Assembly (NCBI RefSeq): GCF_004364435.1
Contig: NZ_SOCT01000004.1
Span: 186,001-250,000, forward strand
Length of the DNA: 64,000 bases
Direction of reading: 5' to 3'
Source of the DNA: Pseudomonas sp. LP_7_YM
GTDB lineage: Bacteria; Pseudomonadota; Gammaproteobacteria; Pseudomonadales; Pseudomonadaceae
Positions 45,959 through 56,635 of this stretch are shown here, one piece after another (position 1 is the stretch's first letter; each line of letters begins with the position of its first letter). The translations under genes and the position numbers were made by a program. The notes under the pieces are model-generated. The model did no database searches and was not told the origin of the DNA. It saw nothing but the letters and a program-made list of their open reading frames with translations.

Positions 45959-48456
45959 CAGACGGACACCGTGCGCTGGCTGACATCATCGACATGGGCG
46001 AAATGGCGCAATGCAAGGCGGTCAGAAGCCTGCCCGCTGGTGTCACCAATGCGCTGCAGCAGATCCGCCAGCCCGTGCAACGCGGTCTTGACGCTGCTTT
46101 CACCAAACAGGCCGTGCTCCAAACATCCCAGGTCAAACGCCGCCAGCCGCCGGGTCAGCGCTGCCAGGCTGCTGTCGTGCGCTACGCCGAAATCATCGTT
46201 CAAGCGCTTCACCGAGCGCGTCACCAGCTTGAGCTGAAACAGCACGGCGTGAGGATTCTGTTCATCAAGCAGCAGCAGATCGAGCACCGGAATCAGCTGC
46301 GGTAACGCCAGATACCGCGAGCGGTAGGTGATGCTGCTGTTGCCCAGTTCCAGAAGCCAACCCAGCGCGTCCTGGTCGAATGCTGCATCACTGCGCAAAA
46401 ACGCCGCCAGACTGCTGCTTAAGAACTGCAGGCGCTCGATCTGGCGTCCGAGCATCAGAAAGCGCCAGCCCTCATCGCGGGTCATGTCATCCAGCGCGAA
46501 ACCGGACAGTGCCGCAAGCGACATCACCAGCCGATCGAGGAAGTCCAGCAGTTCGCCGAAGTCCGGGGTGTCGGTGTCCAGGTGCGTGGCCTCGTGCTGC
46601 AACGCCACCAGCGCGTGCCAGTTCTCCCGGGACAGCTTGCCGCGCACCTGCGACGCGGCCCACTGCAGGCGCTGCAGGTTAGAACGCAGGCTGGACGGTT
46701 TATCCCCGAGCAACGCCGCAAGCAACCGTTCATGCAGTTCGGTACTCTCTTCTTTGTCCTCACGGGGCAGCAGGTTAAGGCGCTCACCCAACTCCACAGC
46801 AGCTTGCAGGGCCAGCGGATCATCACCGTCGATGTAACGCGCGAACATGATTCGCAGCAGGCGGGCGCTGTCGTCGCAGCGCTCGCAATAGCGACCGAAC
46901 CAGAACAGGTTTTCCACCACCCGCGAGGGCAGATACGGGTCGCGCCGAATCAAATCGTGCACGCCCAGCGAATGACGGCCTTTCCACGGTTCGCTGCCCC
47001 AAGTGCGCTCGCCGAGAATCCAGGTGTCCTTGCTGGCCCCGCCGCGCTGCATCGACACCACATCGGCATCGGCATCGGCAGCCACGCGGGTCAGCCCACC
47101 CGGCAGCACGCGATAGCCATCGGCCGTGGCCACGGCGTAGACCCGCATGCCGAGGGCCCGGGGCTGTAACTGCACATCAGCCCCCTGCCAGACCGGCGCC
47201 TGGGACAGTTGCGCCAGCTCTTGCGCGACGTAAGCGTAAGGCCGCGCCTGCATGCGCGTGGCCAGGGCGTGGCGTTGCTCGTCATTCAAATCACGGCCAA
47301 GCACCGGGGCGAAGCTTTGCGACGGGAACGCCGGCTTGATCAGCAGTTCAGGCATCTTTTCCAAAGCCTTAGCGAGAACCGCAGGCTCGCCGCACCACCA
47401 CGTGGCAATCGACGGCAGGATCAGCTCCTCACCGAACAGGTGCTGATTGATCTTCGGCAGGAAACCCAACAGCCCCGGCGATTCCAGCACACCGCTGCCC
47501 AAGGCATTGGCCACCAGCACGCGGCCCTGCCGTACCGCTTGCAGCAGGCCCGGAACACCGAGCGCCGAATCGGTTCGCAGCTCCAGCGGATCGCAAAAGT
47601 CATCGTCCAGACGGCGCATGATCGCGTGCACGCGGCGCAGCCCACTGAGGGTTTTCAGGTACACCGTGGCATCGCGCACGGTCAGGTCGCTGCCCTCCAC
47701 CAGCGGATAGCCCAGCTGCCCGGCGAGGTACAGGTGTTCAAAATAGCTCTCGTTGAAACGCCCCGGCGTGAGCACCACCACCAGCGGAGTATCGTTACCA
47801 CTTGGCGCCTGACGCGCCAGCGTCTCCTGCAACGCACGGTAGAAGCCGAATTGATGCTGCACTTGCAGATCGCGGTACAGCTCGGGAAACGCCCGCGACA
47901 CGATCAAGCGATTTTCCAGCGCGTAACCGGCACCCGATGGCGCCTGGGTGCGGTCCGCCGTGACCCACCAACGACCATCAGGCGTGCGCGCCAGATCGAC
48001 AGCGTAAACGTGCAGGAATGTGCCCTCCGGCGGCATCATGCCTTGGCATGGCCAGAGGAAGTTGTTATGCCCGAACACCAACTCGGCCGGCAGCAGCCCG
48101 TCCACAATCAGTTTCTGCGGGCCATACAGGTCGGCCACTACAGCGTTGAGCAGGCGCGCGCGCTGGGCAATACCTTCGGCAAGCTGCTGCCATTCCTCGA
48201 CCGGAATCAAATGCGGCAACAGATCCAGCTCCCACGGGCGGTCCGCGCCTTTGGGATCGGCATACACGTTATAGGTGACGCCGTTTTCCTGTATCTGCCG
48301 GGCGAGCAATGCCTGACGCTGAATCAACTGCGAAGGAGTGCTGCGTTGCAAATGCTCGTAGAAGCGCAGCCAATGCGGGCGAACGGCACCGCTGGCGTCG
48401 AGCATCTCGTGGTATGTACCCGTGGAGAACGGATATCGGTCAAGCGGGTCGGGCAT
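45958..48456 (-). CDS. Circularly permuted ATP-grasp / alpha-E fusion protein
   Basis: Protein of 832 aa combining two domains usually encoded separately. Residues up to about 500 are a circularly permuted ATP-grasp ligase (CP_ATPgrasp family), with YNVYADPKGADRPWELDLLP, DRTQAPSGAGYALENR and LLIKPAFPSQSF among its motifs. From about 510 (RRDPYLPSRVVENLFWFGRYCERCD) it is an all-helical alpha-E (DUF403) domain. ATP-grasp enzymes join carboxyl and amino groups using ATP. The ATG at 48456 has GAG upstream; a TTG six codons earlier is possible. It is coupled to the transglutaminase gene downstream. Confidence 0.9.
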   Translation of the reverse strand: MPDPLDRYPFSTGTYHEMLDASGAVRPHWLRFYEHLQRSTPSQLIQRQALLARQIQENGVTYNVYADPKGADRPWELDLLPHLIPVEEWQQLAEGIAQRARLLNAVVADLYGPQKLIVDGLLPAELVFGHNNFLWPCQGMMPPEGTFLHVYAVDLARTPDGRWWVTADRTQAPSGAGYALENRLIVSRAFPELYRDLQVQHQFGFYRALQETLARQAPSGNDTPLVVVLTPGRFNESYFEHLYLAGQLGYPLVEGSDLTVRDATVYLKTLSGLRRVHAIMRRLDDDFCDPLELRTDSALGVPGLLQAVRQGRVLVANALGSGVLESPGLLGFLPKINQHLFGEELILPSIATWWCGEPAVLAKALEKMPELLIKPAFPSQSFAPVLGRDLNDEQRHALATRMQARPYAYVAQELAQLSQAPVWQGADVQLQPRALGMRVYAVATADGYRVLPGGLTRVAADADADVVSMQRGGASKDTWILGERTWGSEPWKGRHSLGVHDLIRRDPYLPSRVVENLFWFGRYCERCDDSARLLRIMFARYIDGDDPLALQAAVELGERLNLLPREDKEESTELHERLLAALLGDKPSSLRSNLQRLQWAASQVRGKLSRENWHALVALQHEATHLDTDTPDFGELLDFLDRLVMSLAALSGFALDDMTRDEGWRFLMLGRQIERLQFLSSSLAAFLRSDAAFDQDALGWLLELGNSSITYRSRYLALPQLIPVLDLLLLDEQNPHAVLFQLKLVTRSVKRLNDDFGVAHDSSLAALTRRLAAFDLGCLEHGLFGESSVKTALHGLADLLQRIGDTSGQASDRLALRHFAHVDDVSQRTVSV

Positions 48457-48581
48457 GGAAAGCTCGGCAGACAACTAAAGATGCGAGACTAGCGCAGACA
48501 AAATGACACACCGTGGCTCGCTTCCCTGCGGTCACTCTCTGAATCAGCCTGATGCAGCGTCAGGCTGATCGGGGCGCGCTA

Positions 48582-51500
48582 CTATCGATGCAAACGCATA
48601 TCCAGGGTCATCGGCAGTTCATCGTTGATGGTCAGGGCCGGTACTGCCAAGGTGCCGGGCGTGTGGCCGATGCGGAAGAAACGTGAAAGACGCCGACTTT
48701 CGGCTTCATTGGCGTTCACCGGTAAGCTCTCGTAATGGCGACCACCCGGATGGGCGACATGATACTCGCAGCCCCCCAACGAGCGCTGCATCCAGGTGTC
48801 GAGAATGTCGAAGACCAGCGGCGCGTGCACGGCAATGGTGGGCTGCAATGCGTTGAACGGCTGCCAGGCGCGATAGCGCACACCCGCGACGAACTCGCCA
48901 ACCCGTCCGGTGGGATGCAGCGGCACCGGGACGCCATTGCACGTGAGCATGTAGCGCTGTGGCGGCAGCCCGGTGACTTTCACCTGCAAGCGCTCCAGCG
49001 ATGAATCCACGTAACGCACCGCCCCACCGGTCGCACCCTCTTCGCCGAGCACATGCCAGGGCTCCAGCGCCTGCCGCAGCTCCAGCTCAATGCCGCTGAC
49101 CGCGTAATCGCCGACCTTCGGGAATCGAAACTCCAGATGCGCCGCGAACCACTCGGCACGCAGTGGATAACCGGCGCTGTTGAGTTCGTCGATAACGTCG
49201 GCGAAATCCTGCTCGATGAAGTGCGACAACATGAAGCGATCGTGAAGTTCTGTGCCCCAACGGGCCAGCTTGGCGGGAGCGTACGGTTCGCGCCAGAAGC
49301 GCGCGACCAGTGCCCGCAGTAGCAACTGCTGAGCCAGACTCATGCGCGCGTGGGGCGGCATCTCGAACGCGCGCAATTCCAGCAACCCCAGCCGGCCCGT
49401 GGCGCCATCGGGTGAATACAGCTTATCGATACAGAATTCCGCGCGGTGTGTATTTCCGGTGACGTCGACCAACAGATTGCGCAGCAACCGATCCACCCGC
49501 CACGGCGGGCATTCCTCACCTGGTGCAGGCATTTGCGAGAAGGCAATCTCCAGTTCGTACAGCGAGTCGTTGCGCGCCTCGTCGACGCGCGGGGCCTGTG
49601 ACGACGGGCCGATGAACAGCCTGGAAAACAGGTAGGACAGCGATGGGTGATTGTGCCAATAGCTGAGCAGGCTGCGCAGCAGATCGGGCCTGCGCAGAAA
49701 GGGTGAATCCGCCGGTGTGGCGCCGCCCAATACAAAGTGATTACCGCCACCGGTGCCGGTGTGGCGCCCGTCGATCATGAACTTTTCAGTGGTCAGCCGG
49801 GTCAGGCGTGCTTGCTCGTAGAGAAACTCGGTGCGCTCCACCAACTCGTCCCAGCTGGAAAACGGCTGCACATTGACCTCGATCACGCCCGGATCCGGGG
49901 TGATACGGAAATTAGCCAGGCGTGGATCGCTCGGCGGCTCGTAGCCTTCAAACAATACCGGGCATTGCAGTTCCCCTGCGGTCGCTTCGATCGCTACCAC
50001 CAGCTCAAGATAGACCTCGAGCGATTGCAGGGGCGGCATAAACAGGTAAAGCCGCCCTTCCCGCGCTTGTGCACTCAATGCTGTGCGGGTCAGCCAGTCG
50101 GCGGACTCATCGATGGCCGACGTGCGTTCAGCGTTGGGATCTTCGTGCTCGGTCAGCGTGTTGAGACGGCTCTGGACATCATCTCGATCCGGCAGGTCAG
50201 GGAATTCCTGATTGTAATCAGTCGGGTGAACGTACGGGTACTCCGCAGCCTTGACCCACGGCTGCGAGGCCAGCGGCAAGCGATATCCCAGAGGCGAATC
50301 TCCCGGCACCAGGCGGCAGTGTTCGTCCCGCAGAAACCAGCGCCCGCTCTGCCAGCGGTCATCGGCCGCCGTGCGTGCCAGCGGCAAGACATGGCCAATG
50401 ACCTTGTCCAGGCCCTGAGCGAATACGTTGCGAAGCCTTGCGCGCTCCAGCTCGTCGTTCAAGCGCGAGTCTTGGGCGGTCACGTTCTTGGGCAACGCGC
50501 CTTCGCGCCACAGGTAATAGAACTGGTCTTCATAGGCCGGGAACACATAGCGCGCCGGCAGCTTCAGCTTTTGGGCGACACTGCGCAGGAAACGTCCGGC
50601 CATCTCGCCGTCAGTGCCGTAATCCTGGCTCTCATCGGCGATCAACGCATTGTTGCGCCACACCGGCTGGCCATCACGACGCCAAAAGCAGTTCAGCGAC
50701 CAGCGTGGCAGTTGCTCGCCCGGATACCATTTGCCCTGGCCGAAATGCACGAGCCCTTGGGGCGCGTAATGCGCACGCATGCGCTGATACAGCTCGGCAG
50801 AAAGCGCGCGCTTCCTCGGGCCCAGCGCAGCGGTGTGCCACTCGTCGCCGTCACGGTCGTCGATGGACACGAACGTCGGTTCGCCGCCCATGGTCAGGCG
50901 CACATCGCTGGCGATCAGGTCGCTGTCGATCTGTCGCCCCAACGCCTGAATGTCCAGCCACTGCTCTTCGGTGTAGGGCTTGGTAACGCGCGGGGCCTCC
51001 CAGATGCGCTGCACTGACATTTCGTGGCTGAATTGGGTTTCGCACGGCTCGACCAAACCACTGATCGGCGCCGCAGAGGACGGCTCGGGACTGCACGCCA
51101 GCGGTATGTGCCCTTCCCCGGCAAACAGCCCGGAGGTGGCATCAAGACCCACCCAGCCTGCACCCGGCAGATACACCTCGCACCAGGCGTGCAGATCGGT
51201 GAAATCGACGTCAGTGCCAGAAGGACCGTCCAGCGCCTCGACATCGGCTTTGAGTTGCACCAGATACCCGGAGACGAACCGCGCGGCCATTCCCAGATGG
51301 CGCAGCAACTGCACCAGCAACCAGGCCGAATCCCGACAGGAGCCTGATGCGCTCTCAAGGGTGAACTCCGGCGTCTGAATCCCCGGCTCCATGCGTATCA
51401 GATAGCCGATATCGTTTGCCAAGCGCTGATTGAGGTTGACCAGAAAGTCGATGGCTGGCACCGGGGTACGATCAATCCTGTCCAGATACGCTTGAAATTT

Positions 51501-51875
51501 CGGGGTCAGCGGCAGCGTTTCCAGATAGGGCAACAGCTCGTGGCGCTCTTCCCGGGCGTAACGGAACGGGATCTTCTCGGCATAGGGTTCGAGGAAAAAA
51601 TCGAACGGGTTGAACACCGCCATTTCTCCGACCAGATCCACTTCGATGCGTAATTCGTCGGTTTTCTGCGGGAACACCAGCCGTGCCAGGTAATTGCCCT
51701 GCGGGTCCTGCTGCCAGTTGATGAAGTGGTTTTCAGGCAGGACTTTCAGCGAATAGGACAGCACACGGGTGCGGCTGTGAGCCGCCGGGCGCAGGCGCAC
51801 GATTTGCGAACCGAGCTCTACCGCTCGTTCGTAGCGGTAACGCGTGACATGGTGCAAGGCAAAGTGAATCGACAC
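48582..51875 (-). CDS. Transglutaminase-DUF2126 (putative amidoligase) fusion protein
   Basis: Very large protein of 1097 aa. The N-terminal 290 residues are a transglutaminase-like domain with Cys180 (SGSCRDSAWLL), His229 (TDLHAWCEVYL) and Asp245 (GWVGLDATSG). The rest, from about residue 320 (LTMGGEPTFVSIDDRDGDEW), is DUF2126, described as a putative glutamine-synthetase-like COOH-NH2 ligase; FMIDGRHTGTGGGNHFVLGG is one of its hallmarks. The start is GTG at 51875, preceded by AGGAGG at good distance. It is the first gene of the cluster, 125 bases before the ATP-grasp gene. Confidence 0.9.
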   Translation of the reverse strand: MSIHFALHHVTRYRYERAVELGSQIVRLRPAAHSRTRVLSYSLKVLPENHFINWQQDPQGNYLARLVFPQKTDELRIEVDLVGEMAVFNPFDFFLEPYAEKIPFRYAREERHELLPYLETLPLTPKFQAYLDRIDRTPVPAIDFLVNLNQRLANDIGYLIRMEPGIQTPEFTLESASGSCRDSAWLLVQLLRHLGMAARFVSGYLVQLKADVEALDGPSGTDVDFTDLHAWCEVYLPGAGWVGLDATSGLFAGEGHIPLACSPEPSSAAPISGLVEPCETQFSHEMSVQRIWEAPRVTKPYTEEQWLDIQALGRQIDSDLIASDVRLTMGGEPTFVSIDDRDGDEWHTAALGPRKRALSAELYQRMRAHYAPQGLVHFGQGKWYPGEQLPRWSLNCFWRRDGQPVWRNNALIADESQDYGTDGEMAGRFLRSVAQKLKLPARYVFPAYEDQFYYLWREGALPKNVTAQDSRLNDELERARLRNVFAQGLDKVIGHVLPLARTAADDRWQSGRWFLRDEHCRLVPGDSPLGYRLPLASQPWVKAAEYPYVHPTDYNQEFPDLPDRDDVQSRLNTLTEHEDPNAERTSAIDESADWLTRTALSAQAREGRLYLFMPPLQSLEVYLELVVAIEATAGELQCPVLFEGYEPPSDPRLANFRITPDPGVIEVNVQPFSSWDELVERTEFLYEQARLTRLTTEKFMIDGRHTGTGGGNHFVLGGATPADSPFLRRPDLLRSLLSYWHNHPSLSYLFSRLFIGPSSQAPRVDEARNDSLYELEIAFSQMPAPGEECPPWRVDRLLRNLLVDVTGNTHRAEFCIDKLYSPDGATGRLGLLELRAFEMPPHARMSLAQQLLLRALVARFWREPYAPAKLARWGTELHDRFMLSHFIEQDFADVIDELNSAGYPLRAEWFAAHLEFRFPKVGDYAVSGIELELRQALEPWHVLGEEGATGGAVRYVDSSLERLQVKVTGLPPQRYMLTCNGVPVPLHPTGRVGEFVAGVRYRAWQPFNALQPTIAVHAPLVFDILDTWMQRSLGGCEYHVAHPGGRHYESLPVNANEAESRRLSRFFRIGHTPGTLAVPALTINDELPMTLDMRLHR

Positions 51876-52183
51876 GGCGTGCCTCCTGCGAGCCTGGACG
51901 GTAACGAAACCGCGCAAGACTTATGCCAGCCGGGCAAGGTTGGCGCCTTCGCTGCTGTTGGTGCTCGCCAGGCCAGGTACAGCACCAAAATCGCGCCACC
52001 GTTAGCGCGATGGTGCAAGCGTCGCACGGAAATGAGGCGGGCAGGTTTATTTATGCTGGACTGCACTCGACTGGGGGCAAGAATGCCACGCTGGCCGCGT
52101 AGGGCGGGCCTCTTCAGCAAAAATGAACAGGCCAGACGCAAAACGCCAGCTCGAAAGCTGGCGTGCTCTTACAGCCGCATCGC
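51876..52183. other. Gap upstream of the amidoligase cluster
   Basis: About 308 bases between the start of the DUF2126 gene and the end of ygiQ, both on the minus strand. It must hold the promoter of the cluster. CCAGC-TCGAAA-GCTGG (52148-52163) is a small hairpin shortly before the YgiQ stop that may end ygiQ transcription. No gene was found. Confidence 0.45.
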
Positions 52184-54493
52184 TCAGCGCGGAAATACGG
52201 GCTGGCGCGACGGTTTCTTGCTTTGGCTACCCTTCCCGCCCTTGGCAGCGTCAGAACGTTCCTTGGCAGCCTGCTTATTGCGTGCAGCAGCGGCGGCCTT
52301 GGCTTCTTCACGCTTGTCCCACGGCTTGCTGCCGTCGCTGCCACGTTGCGGCAGGCCGATATGCTGCGTGAGGATCTTGGTGGTCCTGGCGACCTTGTGG
52401 CTGCCAGCCGGCGTCGAGTTCTTGCGACGGGCGCTCTGGTAGCCCTCGGTCTCTGGCTGATGCGATGGAATCAGCTGATGCTTGCCCGGGCCGATCAGGT
52501 CAGCACGCCCCATACGCTCCAACGCCTCACGCAGCATCGGCCAGCCCTTCGGATCGTGGTAGCGCAGGAACGCCTTGTGCAGACGGCGCTGTTCTTCGCT
52601 CTTGACGATGGTGACCGCGTCGCTCTTGTACGTGACCTTGCGCAGCGGGTTCTTGCCCGAGTGGTACATGGCTGTCGCGCTGGCCATCGGCGAGGGGTAG
52701 AACGCTTGCACCTGGTCAGCCCGGAAACCGTTGCCCTTGAGCCAAATCGCCAGGTTCATCATGTCTTCGTCAGTGGTACCCGGGTGGGCCGCGATGAAGT
52801 AAGGGATCAGGTACTGTTCCTTGCCCGCTTCCTTCGAGTACTTCTCGAACATGCGCTTGAACTTGTCATAGCTACCGATGCCCGGTTTCATCATCTGGTT
52901 GAGCGGACCCTCCTCGGTGTGTTCCGGGGCGATCTTCAGGTAACCACCGACGTGATGGGTCACCAATTCCTTGACGTATTCCGGCGACTCGACAGCCAGG
53001 TCGTAACGCAGGCCGGAGGCGATCAGAATCTTCTTCACGCCTGGCAGTTCACGGGCACTGCGATACAACTGAATCAGCGCCGAGTGGTCAGTGTTCAGAT
53101 TCGGGCAGATGCCAGGGAACACACAGGACGGCTTGCGGCATGCGGATTCGATTTCCGGGCTCTTGCAGGCGATGCGATACATGTTCGCGGTCGGACCGCC
53201 GAGGTCGGAAATGACGCCGGTGAAGCCAGGCACCTTGTCGCGAATCTCTTCGATCTCGCGAATGATCGAGTCGTGAGAACGGTTCTGGATGATCCGGCCT
53301 TCGTGCTCTGTGATCGAGCAGAAGGTGCAGCCGCCAAAACAGCCACGCATGATGTTTACCGAAAAACGGATCATGTCGTAGGCCGGGATCTTTTCCTCGC
53401 CGTAAGCAGGATGAGGAATACGTGCGTATGGCATGCCGAACACGTAGTCCATTTCTTCGGTGGTCATCGGAATCGGCGGCGCGTTGAACCAGACATCGAC
53501 TTCGCCATGCTTCTGGACCAACGCACGGGCGTTGCCGGGGTTGGTTTCCAGGTGCAATACACGGTTGGCGTGAGCATACAGAACCGGGTCGTTACGCACT
53601 TTTTCCATGGACGGCAGGCGAATGACCGTTTTGTCGCGGGTCATGCGCGGGCTCGACAGGATCTGCACGACCTTGGCTTCGTTGGCATCTTCGGCCGGAC
53701 CCTTTTCCTGCTCGATGGCGCAGGCTTGTGTGTCCTGGGTGTTCACATACGGGTTGATGATCTTGTCAACCTTGCCCGGCCGGTCGATGCGCGTGGAATC
53801 GACTTCGTACCAGCCTTCAGGCGTGTCGCGACGAATGAACGCAGTGCCGCGTACATCAGTGATGCTTTCGATGGTTTCACCACAGGACAGACGATTGGCC
53901 ACCTCGACGATCGCCCGTTCGGCGTTGCCGTACAGCAGAATGTCGGCGCAGGCGTCGATCAAAATCGAGTTGCGCACCTTGTCTTGCCAGTAGTCGTAAT
54001 GCGCGATGCGACGCAGCGAAGCCTCGATGCCGCCAAGAACGATCGGCACGTTCTTGTAGGCTTCCTTGCAGCGCTGGCTGTACACCAGGCTCGCACGATC
54101 CGGGCGTTTGCCGGCCATGCCGCCCGGGGTGTAGGCGTCGTCGGAGCGGATTTTCTTGTCCGCAGTGTAGCGGTTGATCATCGAATCCATGTTGCCGGCA
54201 GCAACACCGAAGAACAGGTTCGGCTCGCCCAGCTTCATGAAGTCGTCTTTGGATTTCCAGTCTGGCTGGGCAATGATCCCGACGCGAAAGCCTTGCGACT
54301 CCAGCAGCCGACCGATGATTGCCATGCCAAACGACGGGTGATCGACGTACGCATCACCGGTAACGATGATGATGTCGCAGGAATCCCAGCCAAGCTGATC
54401 CATTTCTTCCCGGCTCATCGGCAGGAAAGGTGCTGGCCCGAAACACTCGGCCCAGTACTTGGGATAGTCAAATAACGGCTTGGCTGCTTGCAT
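52184..54493 (-). CDS. ygiQ: YgiQ family radical SAM protein
   Basis: Radical SAM enzyme of 769 aa. The cluster-binding motif C-x3-C-x2-C is at residues 385-392 ([18 protein letters not shown]). An N-terminal YgiQ domain ([21 protein letters not shown]) precedes it and a basic tail follows. Its reaction is unknown, although homologues are widespread. The ATG at 54493 is used although its ribosome site is poor; a TTG at 54505 is the alternative. A long open frame on the opposite strand across this gene is a coding-bias artefact. Confidence 0.92.
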   Translation of the reverse strand: MQAAKPLFDYPKYWAECFGPAPFLPMSREEMDQLGWDSCDIIIVTGDAYVDHPSFGMAIIGRLLESQGFRVGIIAQPDWKSKDDFMKLGEPNLFFGVAAGNMDSMINRYTADKKIRSDDAYTPGGMAGKRPDRASLVYSQRCKEAYKNVPIVLGGIEASLRRIAHYDYWQDKVRNSILIDACADILLYGNAERAIVEVANRLSCGETIESITDVRGTAFIRRDTPEGWYEVDSTRIDRPGKVDKIINPYVNTQDTQACAIEQEKGPAEDANEAKVVQILSSPRMTRDKTVIRLPSMEKVRNDPVLYAHANRVLHLETNPGNARALVQKHGEVDVWFNAPPIPMTTEEMDYVFGMPYARIPHPAYGEEKIPAYDMIRFSVNIMRGCFGGCTFCSITEHEGRIIQNRSHDSIIREIEEIRDKVPGFTGVISDLGGPTANMYRIACKSPEIESACRKPSCVFPGICPNLNTDHSALIQLYRSARELPGVKKILIASGLRYDLAVESPEYVKELVTHHVGGYLKIAPEHTEEGPLNQMMKPGIGSYDKFKRMFEKYSKEAGKEQYLIPYFIAAHPGTTDEDMMNLAIWLKGNGFRADQVQAFYPSPMASATAMYHSGKNPLRKVTYKSDAVTIVKSEEQRRLHKAFLRYHDPKGWPMLREALERMGRADLIGPGKHQLIPSHQPETEGYQSARRKNSTPAGSHKVARTTKILTQHIGLPQRGSDGSKPWDKREEAKAAAAARNKQAAKERSDAAKGGKGSQSKKPSRQPVFPR

Positions 54494-54624
54494 GTCGATG
54501 ACCAATGTTCGTAATCAAAGGGGCGAGCTTCTCGTGGAAATTCGCGGTCGCGGATAATAGCACAAAATTTGATCAAATCCGACTGCACAGGTCGGATTTG
54601 TGGACGGCTCAAGCCAAGCCGACC

Positions 54625-56022
54625 CTACTCATCATCGTCGAAGTTGTAACTACCCGGCGCCAGGTTTTCAAAGCGCGTGTACTTACCGATAAACGCCAGC
54701 CGTACAAAGCCGATGGGGCCGTTACGCTGTTTACCGATGATGATTTCGGCGATGCCCTTGTGCTCGGTTTCCGGGTGATACACCTCATCCCGGTACACGA
54801 ACATGATGACGTCGGCGTCCTGCTCGATCGCTCCGGATTCGCGCAAGTCGGAGTTCACAGGACGCTTGTTGGGCCGTTGCTCCAGCGAGCGGTTGAGCTG
54901 TGAGAGCGCTACCACCGGGCAGTTGAATTCCTTGGCCAGCGCTTTCAGGGACCGGGAAATCTCGGAGATCTCGTTGGTCCTGTTGTCACCGCTTGAACCC
55001 GGAATCTGCATGAGTTGCAGGTAGTCGATCATGATCATGCCGATTTCGCCATGCTCACGAACGAGTCGACGGGTACGCGCGCGCATTTCCGACGGACTGA
55101 TACCAGCCGTGTCATCGATAAACAGCTTGCGGTCATTGAGCAGGTTCACGGCCGACGTCAGGCGCGGCCAGTCATCATCGTCCAGTTGACCGGAGCGGAC
55201 TTTGGTCTGGTCGATGCGACCGAGCGAAGAAAGCATACGCAGGATCAACGATTCGCCTGGCATCTCGAGCGAAAAGACCAACACCGCTTTTTCGCTGCGC
55301 AGCACGGCATTCTCTACCAGGTTCATGGCGAAGGTGGTCTTACCCATCGACGGACGACCCGCGACGATGATCAGGTCGGAGGGCTGCAGACCGCTGGTTT
55401 TGTCATCCAGGTCGGTGTAACCGGTCGACAGGCCAGTGATCCCCTCACCGAGATTGAACAAGGTGTCAATGCGGTCGATGGCCTTGGTCAACAGGTCGTT
55501 GACCCCTACCGGGCCACCGGTTTTGGGGCGTGCTTCGGCAATCTGAAAGATCTGACGTTCAGCTTCGTCTAGGATTTCCTCAGCGGTGCGCCCTTCCGGG
55601 TTGAACGCACTGTCGGCGATCTCGTTGCTGATGCCGATCAGCTGCCGCAGCGTCGCACGCTGCCGCACGATCTGGGCATAGGCCTTGATGTTGGCGACTG
55701 ACGGAATGTTTTTCGCCAGCTCGGACAAATAACCGAGGCCGCCGACTTGCGAAGTCTGGCCTTCCTTGTCCAGCTGCTCGGACAGGGTTACGACGTCGAT
55801 AGGCTGGTTTTGATCGGCCAGTTTGGCAATGGCGCGGAAGATCAGGCGGTGGTCATGACGATAGAAATCACCGTCCGAAACTTGATCCAGCACACGTTCC
55901 CAGGCGTTGTTGTCCAGCATCAGACCACCGAGCACGGCCTGTTCGGCCTCGATGGAATGCGGCGGCACCTTTAGGGCAGCGGTTTGCAGGTCGTATTGCT
56001 CGGGAGCAGAAATGTCGTTCAT
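54625..56022 (-). CDS. dnaB: Replicative DNA helicase DnaB
   Basis: Hexameric 5'-3' helicase of the replication fork, 465 aa. The N-terminal primase-binding domain begins at PPHSIEAEQAVLGGLMLDN. The RecA-like motor has Walker A GRPSMGKTTFAM, Walker B MIMIDYLQLM and the arginine-finger region with NKRPVNSDLRESGAIEQDAD. No intein interrupts it. The ATG at 56022 agrees with other Pseudomonas DnaB proteins; a GTG two codons earlier is possible. It lies downstream of rplI on the same strand. Confidence 0.97.
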   Translation of the reverse strand: MNDISAPEQYDLQTAALKVPPHSIEAEQAVLGGLMLDNNAWERVLDQVSDGDFYRHDHRLIFRAIAKLADQNQPIDVVTLSEQLDKEGQTSQVGGLGYLSELAKNIPSVANIKAYAQIVRQRATLRQLIGISNEIADSAFNPEGRTAEEILDEAERQIFQIAEARPKTGGPVGVNDLLTKAIDRIDTLFNLGEGITGLSTGYTDLDDKTSGLQPSDLIIVAGRPSMGKTTFAMNLVENAVLRSEKAVLVFSLEMPGESLILRMLSSLGRIDQTKVRSGQLDDDDWPRLTSAVNLLNDRKLFIDDTAGISPSEMRARTRRLVREHGEIGMIMIDYLQLMQIPGSSGDNRTNEISEISRSLKALAKEFNCPVVALSQLNRSLEQRPNKRPVNSDLRESGAIEQDADVIMFVYRDEVYHPETEHKGIAEIIIGKQRNGPIGFVRLAFIGKYTRFENLAPGSYNFDDDE

Positions 56023-56169
56023 GGCCACACGGAATCAGGGAGGTGAATCAGGATACTCAGAAATGACAAAGGGCACGACCCGATAAACAGGAACGTACCC
56101 TTTGCTGACCGACTGGCGAACATGTCGCCAAACGGTCGGATCCGGCACCGAAGCGCCGGAACCAGCAGC

Positions 56170-56616
56170 TTACGCAGCCACCACGACAACGCGAACGGTA
56201 GCTTCAACGTCGCTGTGCAGGTGCACGGCTACGTCGTATTCGCCAACGTTACGGATGGTGCCGTTCGGCAGACGAACTTCAGCTTTGGCCACTTCAACGC
56301 CAGAGGCGGTCAGTGCGTCAGCGATGTCGTGAGTACCGATCGAACCGAACAGCTTGCCTTCGTCGCCAGCGGTGGCAGTGATGGTCACTTCCAGCTCGGC
56401 CAGTTGGGCAGCACGACTTTCAGCCGATGTCTTACGGTCCGCTGCGGCTTTTTCCAGCTCAGCGCGACGCTCTTCAAACGCGGCCAGGTTGGCAGCGGTT
56501 GCAGCGGTGGCTTTGCCGAAAGGCAGCAGATAGTTACGGCCATAACCAGCCTTAACGTTTACTTTATCGCCCAGGTTGCCCAGGTTGGCGATCTTTTCCA
56601 GCAGGATGAGTTCCAT
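56170..56616 (-). CDS. rplI: 50S ribosomal protein L9
   Basis: Ribosomal protein L9, 148 aa, binding 23S rRNA near the L1 stalk. The N-domain [19 protein letters not shown] and the following [13 protein letters not shown] are diagnostic, with the long connecting helix ([18 protein letters not shown]) and C-domain after it. AGAGG precedes the ATG at 56616. It belongs to the rpsF-rpsR-membrane protein-rplI block. Confidence 0.97.
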   Translation of the reverse strand: MELILLEKIANLGNLGDKVNVKAGYGRNYLLPFGKATAATAANLAAFEERRAELEKAAADRKTSAESRAAQLAELEVTITATAGDEGKLFGSIGTHDIADALTASGVEVAKAEVRLPNGTIRNVGEYDVAVHLHSDVEATVRVVVVAA

Positions 56617-56635
56617 TTGGTAAAACCTCTTAACT

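Noticed and set aside
52163..54475. A 770-codon open frame on the plus strand across ygiQ
   Set aside because: It is fully antisense to a well-recognised radical SAM protein, has no family likeness or ribosome site, and arises from the strong third-position GC bias.
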